From: Muribaculaceae bacterium
Lineage (GTDB): Bacteria > Bacteroidota > Bacteroidia > Bacteroidales > Muribaculaceae
Direction: 5' to 3'
DNA length: 64,000 bases
Assembly: GCA_022509185.1 (NCBI GenBank)
Contig: JAFLTS010000003.1
Span: 62,001 to 126,000, forward strand
Shown: positions 42,060-52,109 of the stretch, one piece after another
Layout of the letters: each line of letters begins with the position of its first letter
Numbering within the stretch: the first letter of the stretch is position 1
Made by a program: the position numbers and the translations under genes
Notes under the pieces: model-generated
What the model was told of the DNA's origin: nothing
The model's database searches: none
What the model saw: only the letters and a program-made list of their open reading frames with translations

Positions 42060-44552
42060 GTGAAAATTAAAGATCTAATAAAGATTTTAGGAGTAAAATT
42101 TAGTAATAAACTCCTTTTGAAAATAAATAATGAGGAAGCTGAAATTGATATTTTACTAACTGACTCAAGAAACCATTTCAAACCCGACTCTACGTTGTTT
42201 TTTGCGATAAAAACCGAGGGTGGTAATGATGGGCATAAGTATATTGCCGACTTATATAAGAGGGGTGTAAGAAATTTTATAGTAGAAAAACTACCTGAAG
42301 AAATTCCATTTGAAGGCGTAAATTTTATTGTAGTCCCTGACACTATAGAAGCATTGACCGAAGTAGGAAAAATCCACCGAAACAGGGCCAAAAAAATAGT
42401 GGCTTTAACGGGAAGTAGAGGGAAGACAACCTTGAAAGAGATAATTTTTCAATTGCTAGAACCTTACAGAAAGATATCCAGATCGCCTCGAAGTTTTAAT
42501 TCAAGAATAGGAGTCCCTCTGTCTTTATGGCAAATCTCTGCAGATACTGATCTTGCGGTTATAGAAGCGGGTATTTCAGGGAGAGGCCAAATGCAGAGAA
42601 TGGCAGAATTAATAGGTCCTGATATTGTGATTTTCAATAATATAGGAGATGCTCATTCTCAAGGGTTTTCCTCTATGAAAGAAAAAGCGAGGGAAAAGAG
42701 TAAACTGGCGCAATATGAAACAGTGAAAACTATCATTTTCCCATATGACAATAAGTTAATTTCTGATGAAATATCTTTTTTAAGAGGAAGTAAACAATTG
42801 ATAGGTTGGTCCGAGACAAATCCCGAAGCCGATCTTTATATTAAATCAATTAGAATAAATTCTGAAAGTAAAAGGAAAATATTTTATAAATACAGAAATA
42901 TAGAAGGGAATTTTGTAACTAATCTCAGTCATGATTATAGTTTGGAGAATGTGGCAGCTGCCTTGGCTCTTATTATTGAAGAGGGTTTGAATATTGAAGA
43001 AATAGAACATCAGTTTGCCAGACTTCAAGATATTAGTACGCGCCTGAATGTATCTGATGGAATTAATGGATGTTCAGTGATACTGGATTCATATACAAGT
43101 GACCTAAGTTCCTTGCTTCCTGCCATTGATTTCATGAAAAGAAGAAAAATGCCTTCTCAAAGTCTTACCTTAATATTAAGTGATCTTCAACATGAAGTGA
43201 AAGACGAGAAAAAGATGTATAAAGAAATTGCAGCTTTGGTAGAGGATACCGGAATAAACAAATTTATAGGAATTGGAGAGATGATGACTAAAAATAAAAG
43301 TTTATTTCCTTTGGGTTCGCAATTTTTTAAAGACACTAAAACCTTCCTGGAAAAGTTTTCTTTATCTGATTTTAACGAAGAGATAATTTTGCTTAAGGGA
43401 TCACCGGGATATAATTTTGAATTAATTGACCGTCAACTTGAAATAAAGACCCATGAAACAGTGCTTGAGGTAAACCTTGATTCAATTCTATCTAACTACA
43501 ATTATTTTCGAAGCAAGGTGCCACCCCAAACAGGCATGATAGCAATGGTAAAAGCTTCAGGATATGGGGCCGGGAGTTATGAAATTGCCAAAACTCTGCA
43601 GGATGCGGGAGCAGCTTACCTGGCGGTTGCGGCCCTTGACGAAGGATTAGAGTTACGGAGAAAGGGGATAGTGATGCCAATAATGATAATGAATCCCAAA
43701 GCTGCTAATTACAGAGCTTTGTTCCGTCACAACCTTGAGCCCGTGGTTTATTCTTTTTCTATGTTAGATATTTTGATAGAAGAGGCCGAAAAATACGGTG
43801 ACGAGGAATATCCGGTACATTTGAAACTTGATACCGGAATGCATAGGATGGGATTTGAAGAAAAAGACATTCCTGAACTTGTGAAAAGACTTTCGGGCAA
43901 TACCAAAGTAAGAGTGGCATCTGTATTCTCACATTTAGCCACTGCCGATTGTTTAGACATGGATGCCTATACCCATAGGCAGTTAGAGAGGTTTGAAAAA
44001 ATGACCGATTACCTTAAGGAAGGATTGAGATATAAGCTCAAACTACATATTTTAAATAGTGCGGGAATTCTTCGTTTTCCGGAATATCATTATGATTATG
44101 TTAGGTTAGGAATAGGCTTATACGGGGCTAACACATTACCTTCCTTTATTGAGAAACCATTGGCTGTGGTTTCTACCCTCCGTAGTGTTATAATCTGCAT
44201 ACGTGAAATAGAAGGAGACGATGCAGTTGGATACGCAAGAAAAGGACAGATAACCGGGAAAACCCGTGTGGCCACAATCCCAATCGGTTATGCCGACGGT
44301 TTGAACAGGAGATTGGGGAATGGTTCTTTAAAGGTTTGGATAAATGGAAAAATGGCACCCACAATTGGAAATATTTGTATGGATGCCACAATGATAGATG
44401 TCACCGGAATTGAATGTAAAGAAGGGGATCCGGTTGAGATTTTTGGAGAAAAAGTAAGTCTGCAATCTTTGGCAGATAGCCTTGATACAATCCCTTATGA
44501 AATCTTAACCTGGGTATCACCCCGAGTAAAGAGGATTTATTACCGGGAATAA
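42060..44552 (+). CDS. Bifunctional MurF-type ligase / alanine racemase
   Basis: An 830-residue fusion common in Bacteroidetes. The N-terminal half (about 1-450) resembles MurF: P-loop T-G-S-R-G-K-T-T, NIGDAHSQGF and a Lys in KEKSKLAQ, but the motif read as YNANP in MurF is S-Y-T-S-D-L-S-S here, so ligase activity may be weak or lost. The C-terminal half (about 455-830) is a full alanine racemase with the PLP Lys in A-M-V-K-A-S-G-Y-G, catalytic Tyr in V-G-Y-A-R-K-G, and GNICMDATMIDV. It supplies D-alanine for peptidoglycan. The GTG at 42060 is chosen because the -7 box overlaps the GTG at 42039 and the family begins at KIKDLIKILG. Its 3' end is 6 nt from convergent xseB. Confidence 0.9.
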   Translation: MKIKDLIKILGVKFSNKLLLKINNEEAEIDILLTDSRNHFKPDSTLFFAIKTEGGNDGHKYIADLYKRGVRNFIVEKLPEEIPFEGVNFIVVPDTIEALTEVGKIHRNRAKKIVALTGSRGKTTLKEIIFQLLEPYRKISRSPRSFNSRIGVPLSLWQISADTDLAVIEAGISGRGQMQRMAELIGPDIVIFNNIGDAHSQGFSSMKEKAREKSKLAQYETVKTIIFPYDNKLISDEISFLRGSKQLIGWSETNPEADLYIKSIRINSESKRKIFYKYRNIEGNFVTNLSHDYSLENVAAALALIIEEGLNIEEIEHQFARLQDISTRLNVSDGINGCSVILDSYTSDLSSLLPAIDFMKRRKMPSQSLTLILSDLQHEVKDEKKMYKEIAALVEDTGINKFIGIGEMMTKNKSLFPLGSQFFKDTKTFLEKFSLSDFNEEIILLKGSPGYNFELIDRQLEIKTHETVLEVNLDSILSNYNYFRSKVPPQTGMIAMVKASGYGAGSYEIAKTLQDAGAAYLAVAALDEGLELRRKGIVMPIMIMNPKAANYRALFRHNLEPVVYSFSMLDILIEEAEKYGDEEYPVHLKLDTGMHRMGFEEKDIPELVKRLSGNTKVRVASVFSHLATADCLDMDAYTHRQLERFEKMTDYLKEGLRYKLKLHILNSAGILRFPEYHYDYVRLGIGLYGANTLPSFIEKPLAVVSTLRSVIICIREIEGDDAVGYARKGQITGKTRVATIPIGYADGLNRRLGNGSLKVWINGKMAPTIGNICMDATMIDVTGIECKEGDPVEIFGEKVSLQSLADSLDTIPYEILTWVSPRVKRIYYRE

Positions 44553-44558
44553 AAATCT

Positions 44559-44756
44559 TTATTGAATATTACCCAAAGTTTCAATACACTTCTTTACTTC
44601 TTCATCAGTAGAGAAAAGTTTCTCCTTGCAATATTTTATAAGTTCCGCAGCTCTTTTAGTATAATCCGCAAGAGCATCTATATCACAATTATCACTTTGC
44701 ATTTTAGCCACAATAGCTTCAAGCTCCTGCATTGCTTTAGTATAGGTGAGCTCCAT
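44559..44756 (-). CDS. xseB: Exodeoxyribonuclease VII small subunit
   Basis: A 65-residue XseB: helical pair MELTYTKAMQELEAIVAKMQ and LADYTKRAAELIKYCKEKL, the family pattern. It binds XseA to form exonuclease VII. It lies 29 nt after the pyrB stop and 6 nt before the end of murF-alr, so it is either last in the pyrimidine operon or has a promoter too weak to recognise. Separation from xseA (37941-39269) is unusual, since these genes are often adjacent. Confidence 0.93.
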   Translation of the reverse strand: MELTYTKAMQELEAIVAKMQSDNCDIDALADYTKRAAELIKYCKEKLFSTDEEVKKCIETLGNIQ

Positions 44757-44785
44757 AAAGAATTGACATGAAAAAGATTAAGGAT

Positions 44786-45880
44786 TTATTTAAGTGGTTT
44801 GGATTCACAATACAGGCATCTCCATTCATCAGGCTTGTCGTGAGCCGGACGGAAAATACTTTCAACGCCTGTTTCCATATTTGAAATACAACGTTTGTTA
44901 CGGCAAATGAATTTACCCTTCACAGCATCTTTCGGAATTAAATCTGAATTCTTTTGAGGATCTTTAGCCCATTCCAGTAATTTAGAAATAAGAGCCATTC
45001 TTACGAATTTCCCATTTTCTACCTGACGGAAATAAGCGGCTCTTGGATCTGAATCTACGTCAGTGCTTATTTCATTAACTCTGGGAAGAGGATGGAGTAT
45101 ACACATATCAGGTTTTGCTTTCTTTAGCTTTTCTGCATCTAGTACAAAGAAATCTTTAACTCTATCATATTCATCTTCATCAAGAAATCTTTCTTTCTGT
45201 ACCCGAGTCATATACAAGACGTCGAGGTCTCCGATTACAGGATCTATAGAATCTACTTCCACATATGGCACACCATTCATGTCACACACTTCCTGTTTCA
45301 TATAATCGGGTAGACGCAATTGCTCCGGTGCAATCAAAACAACCTTGATACCTTCGTATCTTGATAAAGCTTTAATAAGGGAATGAACCGTTCTGCCAAA
45401 TTTCAGATCACCACAGAAACCAATTGTAATATTGTCGATTCTTCCAAGTTCACGTTTAATTGTGAGAAGGTCGGTGAGAGTTTGTGTAGGATGACTATGG
45501 CTTCCATCCCCTGCATTAATAACAGGTATTTTAGAATTTAAGGCTGCCACTGTAGCTGCTCCTTCTTCAAAATGCCTCATGGCTATAATATCGGCAAAAC
45601 AGTTTATAACCTTTGTGGTATCAGCACAAGTTTCTCCTTTACTGACTGAAGAACTTTTTGCATCGGCAAATCCCAGAACATTACCTCCAAGTTCCATCAT
45701 TGCCGCTGTAAAGCTTAACCGAGTACGAGTTGATGGTTCATAAAACAGAGTGGCAAGTTTTTTCCCTTTGCATACTTCACTATATTTCTCCCGGTTTTCT
45801 ATTATATCCTGGCCGAGAGCTAAAATATCTTCCAATTCTTCTTTAGAAAGATCAGTAGGGTCTATTAAATGTTTTGCCAT
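44786..45880 (-). CDS. pyrB: Aspartate carbamoyltransferase with fused PyrI-like zinc domain
   Basis: A 364-residue protein. Residues 1-303 are a full ATCase catalytic chain: Y-E-P-S-T-R-T-R carbamoyl-phosphate loop, H-P-T-Q-T-L motif and H-P-L-P-R-V-N. Residues about 304-364 add a segment with Cys326, Cys331, Cys355 and Cys358 spaced C-x4-C-x23-C-x2-C, which is the same spacing as the four zinc ligands of the E. coli PyrI regulatory chain, in a PyrI-like context ([13 protein letters not shown]). The nucleotide-binding allosteric domain (about 100 residues) of PyrI is absent, and no pyrI is in the window. This enzyme makes carbamoyl aspartate in UMP synthesis. The fused zinc domain may hold catalytic chains together; loss of CTP/ATP control is expected (inference). 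It overlaps pyrE by 16 nt. Confidence 0.93.
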   Translation of the reverse strand: MAKHLIDPTDLSKEELEDILALGQDIIENREKYSEVCKGKKLATLFYEPSTRTRLSFTAAMMELGGNVLGFADAKSSSVSKGETCADTTKVINCFADIIAMRHFEEGAATVAALNSKIPVINAGDGSHSHPTQTLTDLLTIKRELGRIDNITIGFCGDLKFGRTVHSLIKALSRYEGIKVVLIAPEQLRLPDYMKQEVCDMNGVPYVEVDSIDPVIGDLDVLYMTRVQKERFLDEDEYDRVKDFFVLDAEKLKKAKPDMCILHPLPRVNEISTDVDSDPRAAYFRQVENGKFVRMALISKLLEWAKDPQKNSDLIPKDAVKGKFICRNKRCISNMETGVESIFRPAHDKPDEWRCLYCESKPLK

Positions 45881-46500
45881 GACGGATCTGAGGGATTAGA
45901 CATGAATTTTTTTAATTTATTTTCTTCTTCTGTGGAAATATACTTTTCAGCAACCGCTACATTACAAAGTGTATCAAAGTTTGTGAGCGAATAATTGGTA
46001 ACTTCAGCTTCTTTTAATCTTTGCAAACCTTTTTCCATTCCATAGGTGAAGATACTGACTACACCGAGAACAATAGCACCGGCCTCTCGAAGTGCCTCTA
46101 CAACTTCTATACAACTGCCTGCTGTAGAAATTAAATCTTCAATAACCACTACCTTCTGACCTTTTTCAAGTTTTCCCTCGATTCGGTTTCCTCTTCCATG
46201 ATCCTTATTTCCACCTCTGACATATCCCATAGGGAGATTTAATATCCAGGCTGCAATTGCAGCGTGTGCAATACCTGCTGTACTTGTACCCATCAGAACT
46301 TCTACCTCCGGAAATTTTTCTTTAACAGTAGAGGCAATGCTCTCTTCTACAATTTTTCGAGCCTCAGGATCAGAGAGGATCAAGCGATTGTCACAATATA
46401 TGGGGCTCTTGATTCCACTTGCCCAAGTGAAAGGATTTCCAGGACGAAGGAAAACAGCTTTTATTCTAAGCAGTTGTTTGGCAATTTCAGTATCATTCAT
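45865..46500 (-). CDS. pyrE: Orotate phosphoribosyltransferase
   Basis: A 211-residue type I phosphoribosyltransferase that joins orotate and PRPP into OMP. The PRPP-binding motif reads [13 protein letters not shown], with the flexible loop [14 protein letters not shown] upstream. The N-terminal [27 protein letters not shown] is typical of PyrE. Gap to pyrF is 21 nt, and its end overlaps pyrB by 16 nt. Length is normal. Confidence 0.95.
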   Translation of the reverse strand: MNDTEIAKQLLRIKAVFLRPGNPFTWASGIKSPIYCDNRLILSDPEARKIVEESIASTVKEKFPEVEVLMGTSTAGIAHAAIAAWILNLPMGYVRGGNKDHGRGNRIEGKLEKGQKVVVIEDLISTAGSCIEVVEALREAGAIVLGVVSIFTYGMEKGLQRLKEAEVTNYSLTNFDTLCNVAVAEKYISTEEENKLKKFMSNPSDPSWQNI

Positions 46501-46521
46501 ATTATTAGAAGAATCAAAATA

Positions 46522-47262
46522 TTAAATAAAATTTGAAGGATTGTAATTAAATTCCTCAGGAGCAAGGAAATCAGATACACATTTATTATATGCTTCCAGA
46601 GGATCACTGGCAGCAGTAATAGGACGTCCCACAACAATAAAATCAGAACCTAAAACTCTTGCCATTGCAGGATCCGTTATTCTTTTCTGATCATCCACAG
46701 CTGAGTCTTTGAATCTTATTCCGGGAGTCACTGTGAGAAATTGAGGTCCGCATGCCTGTTTAACTTTGGCTACTTCCAAAGGTGAGCATACTACTCCATC
46801 TAATCCTGCTTTCATTGCATTTGTTGCATAATGAGCGATCGTTTCATCTATAGGATTATCAATTAGAAGCTGAGATTTCATGGCCTCTTCAGATGTTGAG
46901 GTAAGTTGTGTTACAGCAATAAGCAATGGAGCAGATCCATCAGGTCGAGTAAGACCTTCTTTGGCTGCCATCATCATTTCTATAGTGCCGGCTGCATGTA
47001 CATTCACCATGTCTACATCAAGGTTAGAAAGTACTTTCATAGCTTTCTTAACTGTATTAGGAATGTCGTGTAATTTAAGATCCAGAAAAATTTTAAACCC
47101 TCTTTTTTTAAGTTCTCTTACAATTTCAGGTCCAGCAGCATAGAAAAGCTCCATTCCAATTTTCAAGAATGGCTTAGGCTCAACTTCTTTGAACTTGTCT
47201 AAAAATTTATAACATTCCTCAGCAGAAGAAAAATCACAAGCAATAATCACATCTTTTTTCAT
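46522..47262 (-). CDS. pyrF: Orotidine 5'-phosphate decarboxylase (short, type 1 form)
   Basis: A 246-residue OMP decarboxylase making UMP. The catalytic array is visible: D in [11 protein letters not shown], Lys in [11 protein letters not shown], and the D-L-K-L-H-D-I-P core; later GVVCSP and TPGIRF. This is the short type 1 PyrF found in Firmicutes and enterobacteria; many Bacteroides use a longer (about 270) form. Its ATG overlaps the pyrD stop by four bases. The arrangement after pyrK-pyrD is the same as in Bacillus pyr operons. Confidence 0.95.
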   Translation of the reverse strand: MKKDVIIACDFSSAEECYKFLDKFKEVEPKPFLKIGMELFYAAGPEIVRELKKRGFKIFLDLKLHDIPNTVKKAMKVLSNLDVDMVNVHAAGTIEMMMAAKEGLTRPDGSAPLLIAVTQLTSTSEEAMKSQLLIDNPIDETIAHYATNAMKAGLDGVVCSPLEVAKVKQACGPQFLTVTPGIRFKDSAVDDQKRITDPAMARVLGSDFIVVGRPITAASDPLEAYNKCVSDFLAPEEFNYNPSNFI

Positions 47263-48179
47263 GGCTGTCTTAAAATTTTTAATGAAGAGATTCCAAGCCT
47301 TCGCATCAGGGAAGGTAGTTCATAAATAATTTCCATACATGCGTATGGGTTTATGAGGTTAGCTGTGCCTACTTCAACGACACTGGCACCAGCTATTATC
47401 ATTTCAACTACATCTTCTGCCGTAGAAACGCCTCCACATCCTATTATTGGAATATCCGGGAATGCCTGATGCACCTGATATATCATTCTTAGGGCTATCG
47501 GGAAAACTGCAGGTCCCGAAAAACCACCCATAAGATTGGCTATTATTGGTTTTCGAGTCTTTATATCAAATCTCATACCTAATAGAGTGTTTATCAGGCA
47601 TAACCCGTCAGCTCCGTTATGAACGGCAGCTTCAGCCATAGCCACAATATCGGTGACGTTAGGAGTAAGTTTTACAAACAGTGGAATTGTACAAACTTTT
47701 TTAACTTCTTTAACAAGTTCTCCAAGAATTCCCGGATCAGTTCCGAAAGATATTCCTCCGCCATGTACATTGGGGCAACTGACATTCAGTTCAATAAATC
47801 CAACTTGAGGTTCATTTGTGATTTTAGTACAACATTTAACGTATTCCTCCACTGAGAAACCGCTTATATTGGCAATAATGGGTTGGTGGAAAACTTCGCG
47901 AAGTTTAGGTAATTCACGTGCAATCACCGCATCCACTCCGGGGTTTTGAAGGCCTACGCAATTGATCATTCCGGAATAACATTCAGCTACCCGAGGTAAA
48001 GGATTCCCGAATCTTGCATTAAGAGTGGTGCCTTTAAAGGAAATTGAGCCTAAGATATCAATAGGATAGTATTGATTCATTTCATACCCATATCCAAAAC
48101 ATCCTGAAGCAGGAATTACGGGATTCTGGAGTGTAACCCCGCAAAGATCCATACTTAGATCCATTCTATTTATTTCCAT
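47259..48179 (-). CDS. pyrD: Dihydroorotate dehydrogenase, class 1B catalytic subunit
   Basis: A 306-residue class 1 dihydroorotate dehydrogenase (PyrDB) with FMN. Signatures are the [12 protein letters not shown] start region, [14 protein letters not shown] (catalytic Cys), and [10 protein letters not shown], then [13 protein letters not shown]. With the PyrK subunit next to it this forms the NAD-dependent 1B enzyme, suited to an anaerobe. The ATG overlaps the pyrK stop by 10 nt. Length normal. Confidence 0.95.
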   Translation of the reverse strand: MEINRMDLSMDLCGVTLQNPVIPASGCFGYGYEMNQYYPIDILGSISFKGTTLNARFGNPLPRVAECYSGMINCVGLQNPGVDAVIARELPKLREVFHQPIIANISGFSVEEYVKCCTKITNEPQVGFIELNVSCPNVHGGGISFGTDPGILGELVKEVKKVCTIPLFVKLTPNVTDIVAMAEAAVHNGADGLCLINTLLGMRFDIKTRKPIIANLMGGFSGPAVFPIALRMIYQVHQAFPDIPIIGCGGVSTAEDVVEMIIAGASVVEVGTANLINPYACMEIIYELPSLMRRLGISSLKILRQP

Positions 48180-48922
48180 ATAAGCTCACTTTTTTTGAAT
48201 ACAGGTCCTTCTTTACATATTCTTTTCGATCCCTTAATGGTTTCCAAAGAGCAACACATACAAGCCCCGAAACCGCAGCCCATTCTACACTCGAGACTCA
48301 TTTGTCCTTCAGTAGGTAGCATGGAAAGACTTTTTAACATGGGTAGGGGACCACAGGCATAAAAATAATCATATTTAAGTTCTTTCTCCTTAATTACATC
48401 TGTAACGAAACCTTTTGTGCCGGTAGTACCATCCAACGTGGCTATATAAGTGACAAGTCCCATGTCTCTCATATCTTTTTCCATTCCCCATGAATCTTTA
48501 GCTGTATTATACCCTAAAACTACCTGGGGTCTGAGTCCGTTCTCAATGAGGTCGTAAGCCAGTTGCAAAAGAGGAGCCGCACCTATTCCTCCACCAAGGA
48601 GAATGGGTTTTTTAATATCCGAAGGAATGGAGAATCCATTCCCTAGGCCTACCAGAATATTAAGTTCCTCTCCCGGTTTCATTTTAGATAAGATAAATGT
48701 ACCTTCTCCCACTACATTGTATAATAGATGTAACCCTTTTTCTCTTGTGAAATATCGGGAAACGGAAATAGGCCTTCTTAGAAATTTGCCTGGAATAGAT
48801 ATATTTACAAACTGTCCGGGAGCCGTGATTAAAGCTACTTCCCCTTTGAGTCGAAGAAACCATGTTCTTGGTCCAACCTGACGGTTTTCTTCAATAAGAA
48901 AAATTTTATTTATATCCTTCAT
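48170..48922 (-). CDS. pyrK: Dihydroorotate dehydrogenase electron-transfer subunit
   Basis: A 250-residue ferredoxin-reductase type protein with FAD (FLRRPISVSRYF), NAD-binding (LGGGIGAAPLLQLAYDL), and a C-terminal [2Fe-2S] cluster: C-R-M-G-C-G-F-G-A-C-M-C-C and a later Cys in RICKEGPVF. It passes electrons from PyrD flavin to NAD. It begins 1 nt after the carB stop. In class 1B enzymes this subunit is required. Confidence 0.95.
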   Translation of the reverse strand: MKDINKIFLIEENRQVGPRTWFLRLKGEVALITAPGQFVNISIPGKFLRRPISVSRYFTREKGLHLLYNVVGEGTFILSKMKPGEELNILVGLGNGFSIPSDIKKPILLGGGIGAAPLLQLAYDLIENGLRPQVVLGYNTAKDSWGMEKDMRDMGLVTYIATLDGTTGTKGFVTDVIKEKELKYDYFYACGPLPMLKSLSMLPTEGQMSLECRMGCGFGACMCCSLETIKGSKRICKEGPVFKKSELIWK

Positions 48923-48923
48923 A

Positions 48924-51900
48924 TTAATCTTCGTCGATGGTGGATACTTTCATTGTGATATCTTCAAGAACATCCAACAATACTTCCACGGTTTCCAGAG
49001 AAGTAAATACTGTTATATTATTATCCACGGCAGCCCGACGAATATGATAACCATCCTTATGAGAATGGTCAGCCCCCAGTTCCATAGTGTTAATAACGTA
49101 ACTTACATGGCCTTGTCGCAGAGATTTCATAATATCATCAGAGCCTTCACTGAGTTTTTTCATCAGTCGGGTTCTGACACCGTTTTTACGTAAAAATTCA
49201 GCGGTACCTCTTGTAGCTTCAATATTAAAGCCAAGACCATAAAAACGTTTAATGAGTGGAAGAGCTCTTTGTTTATCATTATCGCCTATGGTTACAAAGA
49301 CTGTGCCGTAATTAGATACTGTCATTCCGGAGGCTTGCAATGATTTATAAAGAGCACGTTTTAGAGATCGGTCATAACCAATTGCTTCTCCTGTTGATTT
49401 CATTTCCGGAGAAAGATAAGAATCCATTCCTCTCAATTTTGAAAAAGAAAAAGCCGGAGTCTTAACAAACCAACGTTTCTTCTCTTCGGGATAGAGTTGT
49501 GTTATACCTTGTTGTTTAAGGCTTTCTCCCAACATTACCCGGGTAGCAATAGGAGCAAGTGGTTTCCCTGTAGCTTTAGAAATAAATGGCACGGTGCGGG
49601 AAGATCTTGGATTCACTTCAATCACGAATACTTCATCATTGGGATCCACAATAAACTGAATATTGTAAAGACCTTTTATTCCTATTTCCTTTCCGAGTTT
49701 CACCGTATAATCCAAGATGGTATCTTTTACTTTTTGAGAGACACTGAAAGTAGGATATACACTCATGGAATCCCCGGAATGCACTCCGGTGTGTTCCACA
49801 TGTTCCATAATCCCGGGAACAAAAACATCTTCACCATCACAGACTGCATCTACCTCGAGTTCTTTACCCATAATATACCTGTCAACTAAGACAGGGTGTT
49901 CATCGTTGATTTCCACAGCTTCCTGGAGATACTTTCTGAGTTGATCTTCATGACTCACTATTTGCATAGCTCTTCCTCCAAGAACAAAACTGGGACGCAC
50001 TAATACAGGGTAACCTATTTTATTAGCTGCTTCTACCCCTTGTTCTATTGTTGTTACGGCCATACCCTTAGGTCGGGGTATACCAAGCTTTTCCATTATA
50101 GCTTCAAAACAACCTCTATCTTCAGCATTACGTATTGCATCGATATCAGTTCCAATAATTGGTGCCCCGAGTTCCGCGAGCCTTTCAGCGAGATTTATTG
50201 CCGTCTGGCCTCCTAAAGTTACAATGACTCCATCCGGTTTCTCATGATCAAGCACGTTCATAACGTCTTCCACCGTCAAAGGTTCAAAATACAACTTATC
50301 GCTGGTGGTATGGTCTGTTGAAACAGTTTCAGGATTATTATTTATTACAATAGCTTCGTATCCGGCATTTCTAATAGACCATATGGCGTGAACAGTAGAA
50401 TAATCAAATTCTACTCCCTGACCTATACGTATAGGTCCCGAACCCAATACCACGATTTTTTTCTTTTTGGAGGGTATAGATTCGTTTTCAGAATCGTAGG
50501 TGGAATAGAAATAATCTGTGGTGGAATGGAATTCCGCACCACAAGAGTCAATCATTTTATAAACAGGCTTGATATTATTTTTAATTCTGATTTTTCTTAC
50601 CTCATCTTCAGATATTTTCCAACATTGTGAGATAAACTTATCGGAAAAACCATAAGACTTAGCTGTTTTTAGTATATCAATATCATTAGGGTTAGCCTTT
50701 ACTTTCTTTTCTATATCCAGAATGTTCTTTATTTTATCGAGGAAGAACATGTCAATTTTGGTACGATTATAAATATGCCCGGCATCTACATCTCTCCAAA
50801 GTAGTTCAGCCAATGCATATAGACGGTCGTCTGTCGGAGTCTTTATATAATCAAGCAATTCTTCTGTTGAAAAAGAATCGAATTTAGGCAAATATAAATG
50901 GCAAACTCCGGTTTCGAGAGATCTTACTGCTTTCAGCAAGGATTCTTCGAAGTTTCTTCCAATACTCATAACTTCACCGGTAGCCTTCATTTGAGTTCCG
51001 AGTTGATTGGAAGCATCAGCAAATTTATCGAATGGGAATCTTGCAATTTTAGTGACGACATAATCCAAAGTTGGTTCAAAACTTGCCGGAATGTGTCCAA
51101 GATTAATTTCATCCAGATGTAGTCCAACAGCAATTTTTGCACTTACTCTTGCAATTGGGTAACCGGATGCTTTCGATGCCAAAGCCGAAGATCTGGATAC
51201 TCTCGGATTCACCTCAATAAGATAATAATCAAAAGAAAGAGGATCCAATGCAAACTGCACATTGCATCCACCTTCAATCTTTAAGGCCCTGATCAGCTTT
51301 AAAGCGCTGTCTCTCAATAACTGGTATTCCTTATTAGAAAGGGTTTGAGAGGGAGCTACCACAATAGAGTCGCCGGTATGGACACCAACGGGATCAAAAT
51401 TTTCCATTGAACAGATGGCGATTACAGTATCATTTGCATCCCTCATCACTTCAAATTCAATTTCCTTAAACCCTTTGATACTTTTCTCTACGAGCACCTG
51501 GTTCACCGGAGACAGATCGAGAGCAGTCCTCATTAAATCTCTTAATTCCTCTTCATTATCGGCGAATCCTCCTCCCGTTCCTCCGAGTGTGAATGCAGGA
51601 CGTAAAATAACAGGGTAGCCGATCTTTGATGCAATTTCCACTCCTTTTTCTATCGAGTCTGCCACATCGCTGGGTAAAACCGGTTCATTTATAGATTCAC
51701 ATAACTCTTTAAATTTTTCCCGGTCTTCAGCCATTTCAATAGAATCGAAAGAAGTACCTAAAATTTCTACCCCACATTCTTCAAGTATGCCTTTTTTTGC
51801 TAATTGTACTGCGAGGTTAAGACCGGTTTGGCCACCAAGACCGGGAACAATAGCATCGGGCCGTTCATATCTTACGATTTTTGCCACATATTCCAGAGTA

Positions 51901-52106
51901 AGGGGCTCCATATATACCTTGTGAGCAATTTCAGGATCTGTCATTATGGTAGCTGGATTAGAATTAACCAGCACCACTTCATAACCTTCCTCTTTAAGAG
52001 CTGCACAAGCCTGTGTTCCGGCGTAATCAAATTCAGCTGCTTGTCCCACAACGATAGGACCGGAACCGATCACCATTATCTTTTTTATATCTTTTCTTTT
52101 TGGCAT
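48924..52106 (-). CDS. carB: Carbamoyl-phosphate synthase large subunit
   Basis: A 1,060-residue CarB with two homologous ATP-grasp halves (about 1-400 and 550-935), each with an IMVIGSGPIVVGQ-type start, plus an MGS-like regulatory domain at the C-terminus (about 940-1060; VFVTIGDNDKQRALPL and a RGTAEFLRKNGV). In well-studied enzymes this C-terminal domain binds UMP, ornithine or IMP. It uses ammonia from CarA to make carbamoyl phosphate. It is 3 nt from carA; no internal break is seen. Only one carAB pair is in the window, so arginine and pyrimidine synthesis may share it. Confidence 0.97.
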   Translation of the reverse strand: MPKRKDIKKIMVIGSGPIVVGQAAEFDYAGTQACAALKEEGYEVVLVNSNPATIMTDPEIAHKVYMEPLTLEYVAKIVRYERPDAIVPGLGGQTGLNLAVQLAKKGILEECGVEILGTSFDSIEMAEDREKFKELCESINEPVLPSDVADSIEKGVEIASKIGYPVILRPAFTLGGTGGGFADNEEELRDLMRTALDLSPVNQVLVEKSIKGFKEIEFEVMRDANDTVIAICSMENFDPVGVHTGDSIVVAPSQTLSNKEYQLLRDSALKLIRALKIEGGCNVQFALDPLSFDYYLIEVNPRVSRSSALASKASGYPIARVSAKIAVGLHLDEINLGHIPASFEPTLDYVVTKIARFPFDKFADASNQLGTQMKATGEVMSIGRNFEESLLKAVRSLETGVCHLYLPKFDSFSTEELLDYIKTPTDDRLYALAELLWRDVDAGHIYNRTKIDMFFLDKIKNILDIEKKVKANPNDIDILKTAKSYGFSDKFISQCWKISEDEVRKIRIKNNIKPVYKMIDSCGAEFHSTTDYFYSTYDSENESIPSKKKKIVVLGSGPIRIGQGVEFDYSTVHAIWSIRNAGYEAIVINNNPETVSTDHTTSDKLYFEPLTVEDVMNVLDHEKPDGVIVTLGGQTAINLAERLAELGAPIIGTDIDAIRNAEDRGCFEAIMEKLGIPRPKGMAVTTIEQGVEAANKIGYPVLVRPSFVLGGRAMQIVSHEDQLRKYLQEAVEINDEHPVLVDRYIMGKELEVDAVCDGEDVFVPGIMEHVEHTGVHSGDSMSVYPTFSVSQKVKDTILDYTVKLGKEIGIKGLYNIQFIVDPNDEVFVIEVNPRSSRTVPFISKATGKPLAPIATRVMLGESLKQQGITQLYPEEKKRWFVKTPAFSFSKLRGMDSYLSPEMKSTGEAIGYDRSLKRALYKSLQASGMTVSNYGTVFVTIGDNDKQRALPLIKRFYGLGFNIEATRGTAEFLRKNGVRTRLMKKLSEGSDDIMKSLRQGHVSYVINTMELGADHSHKDGYHIRRAAVDNNITVFTSLETVEVLLDVLEDITMKVSTIDED

Positions 52107-52109
52107 ATC

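Noticed and set aside
42039-42062. GTG at 42039 as the start of murF-alr
   Set aside because: It shares a base with the -7 box and adds seven residues not in the family; the GTG at 42060 fits better.
49497-49889. 130-codon plus-strand frame inside carB
   Set aside because: It lies antisense to a strongly conserved ATP-grasp half of CarB and its product matches no family.
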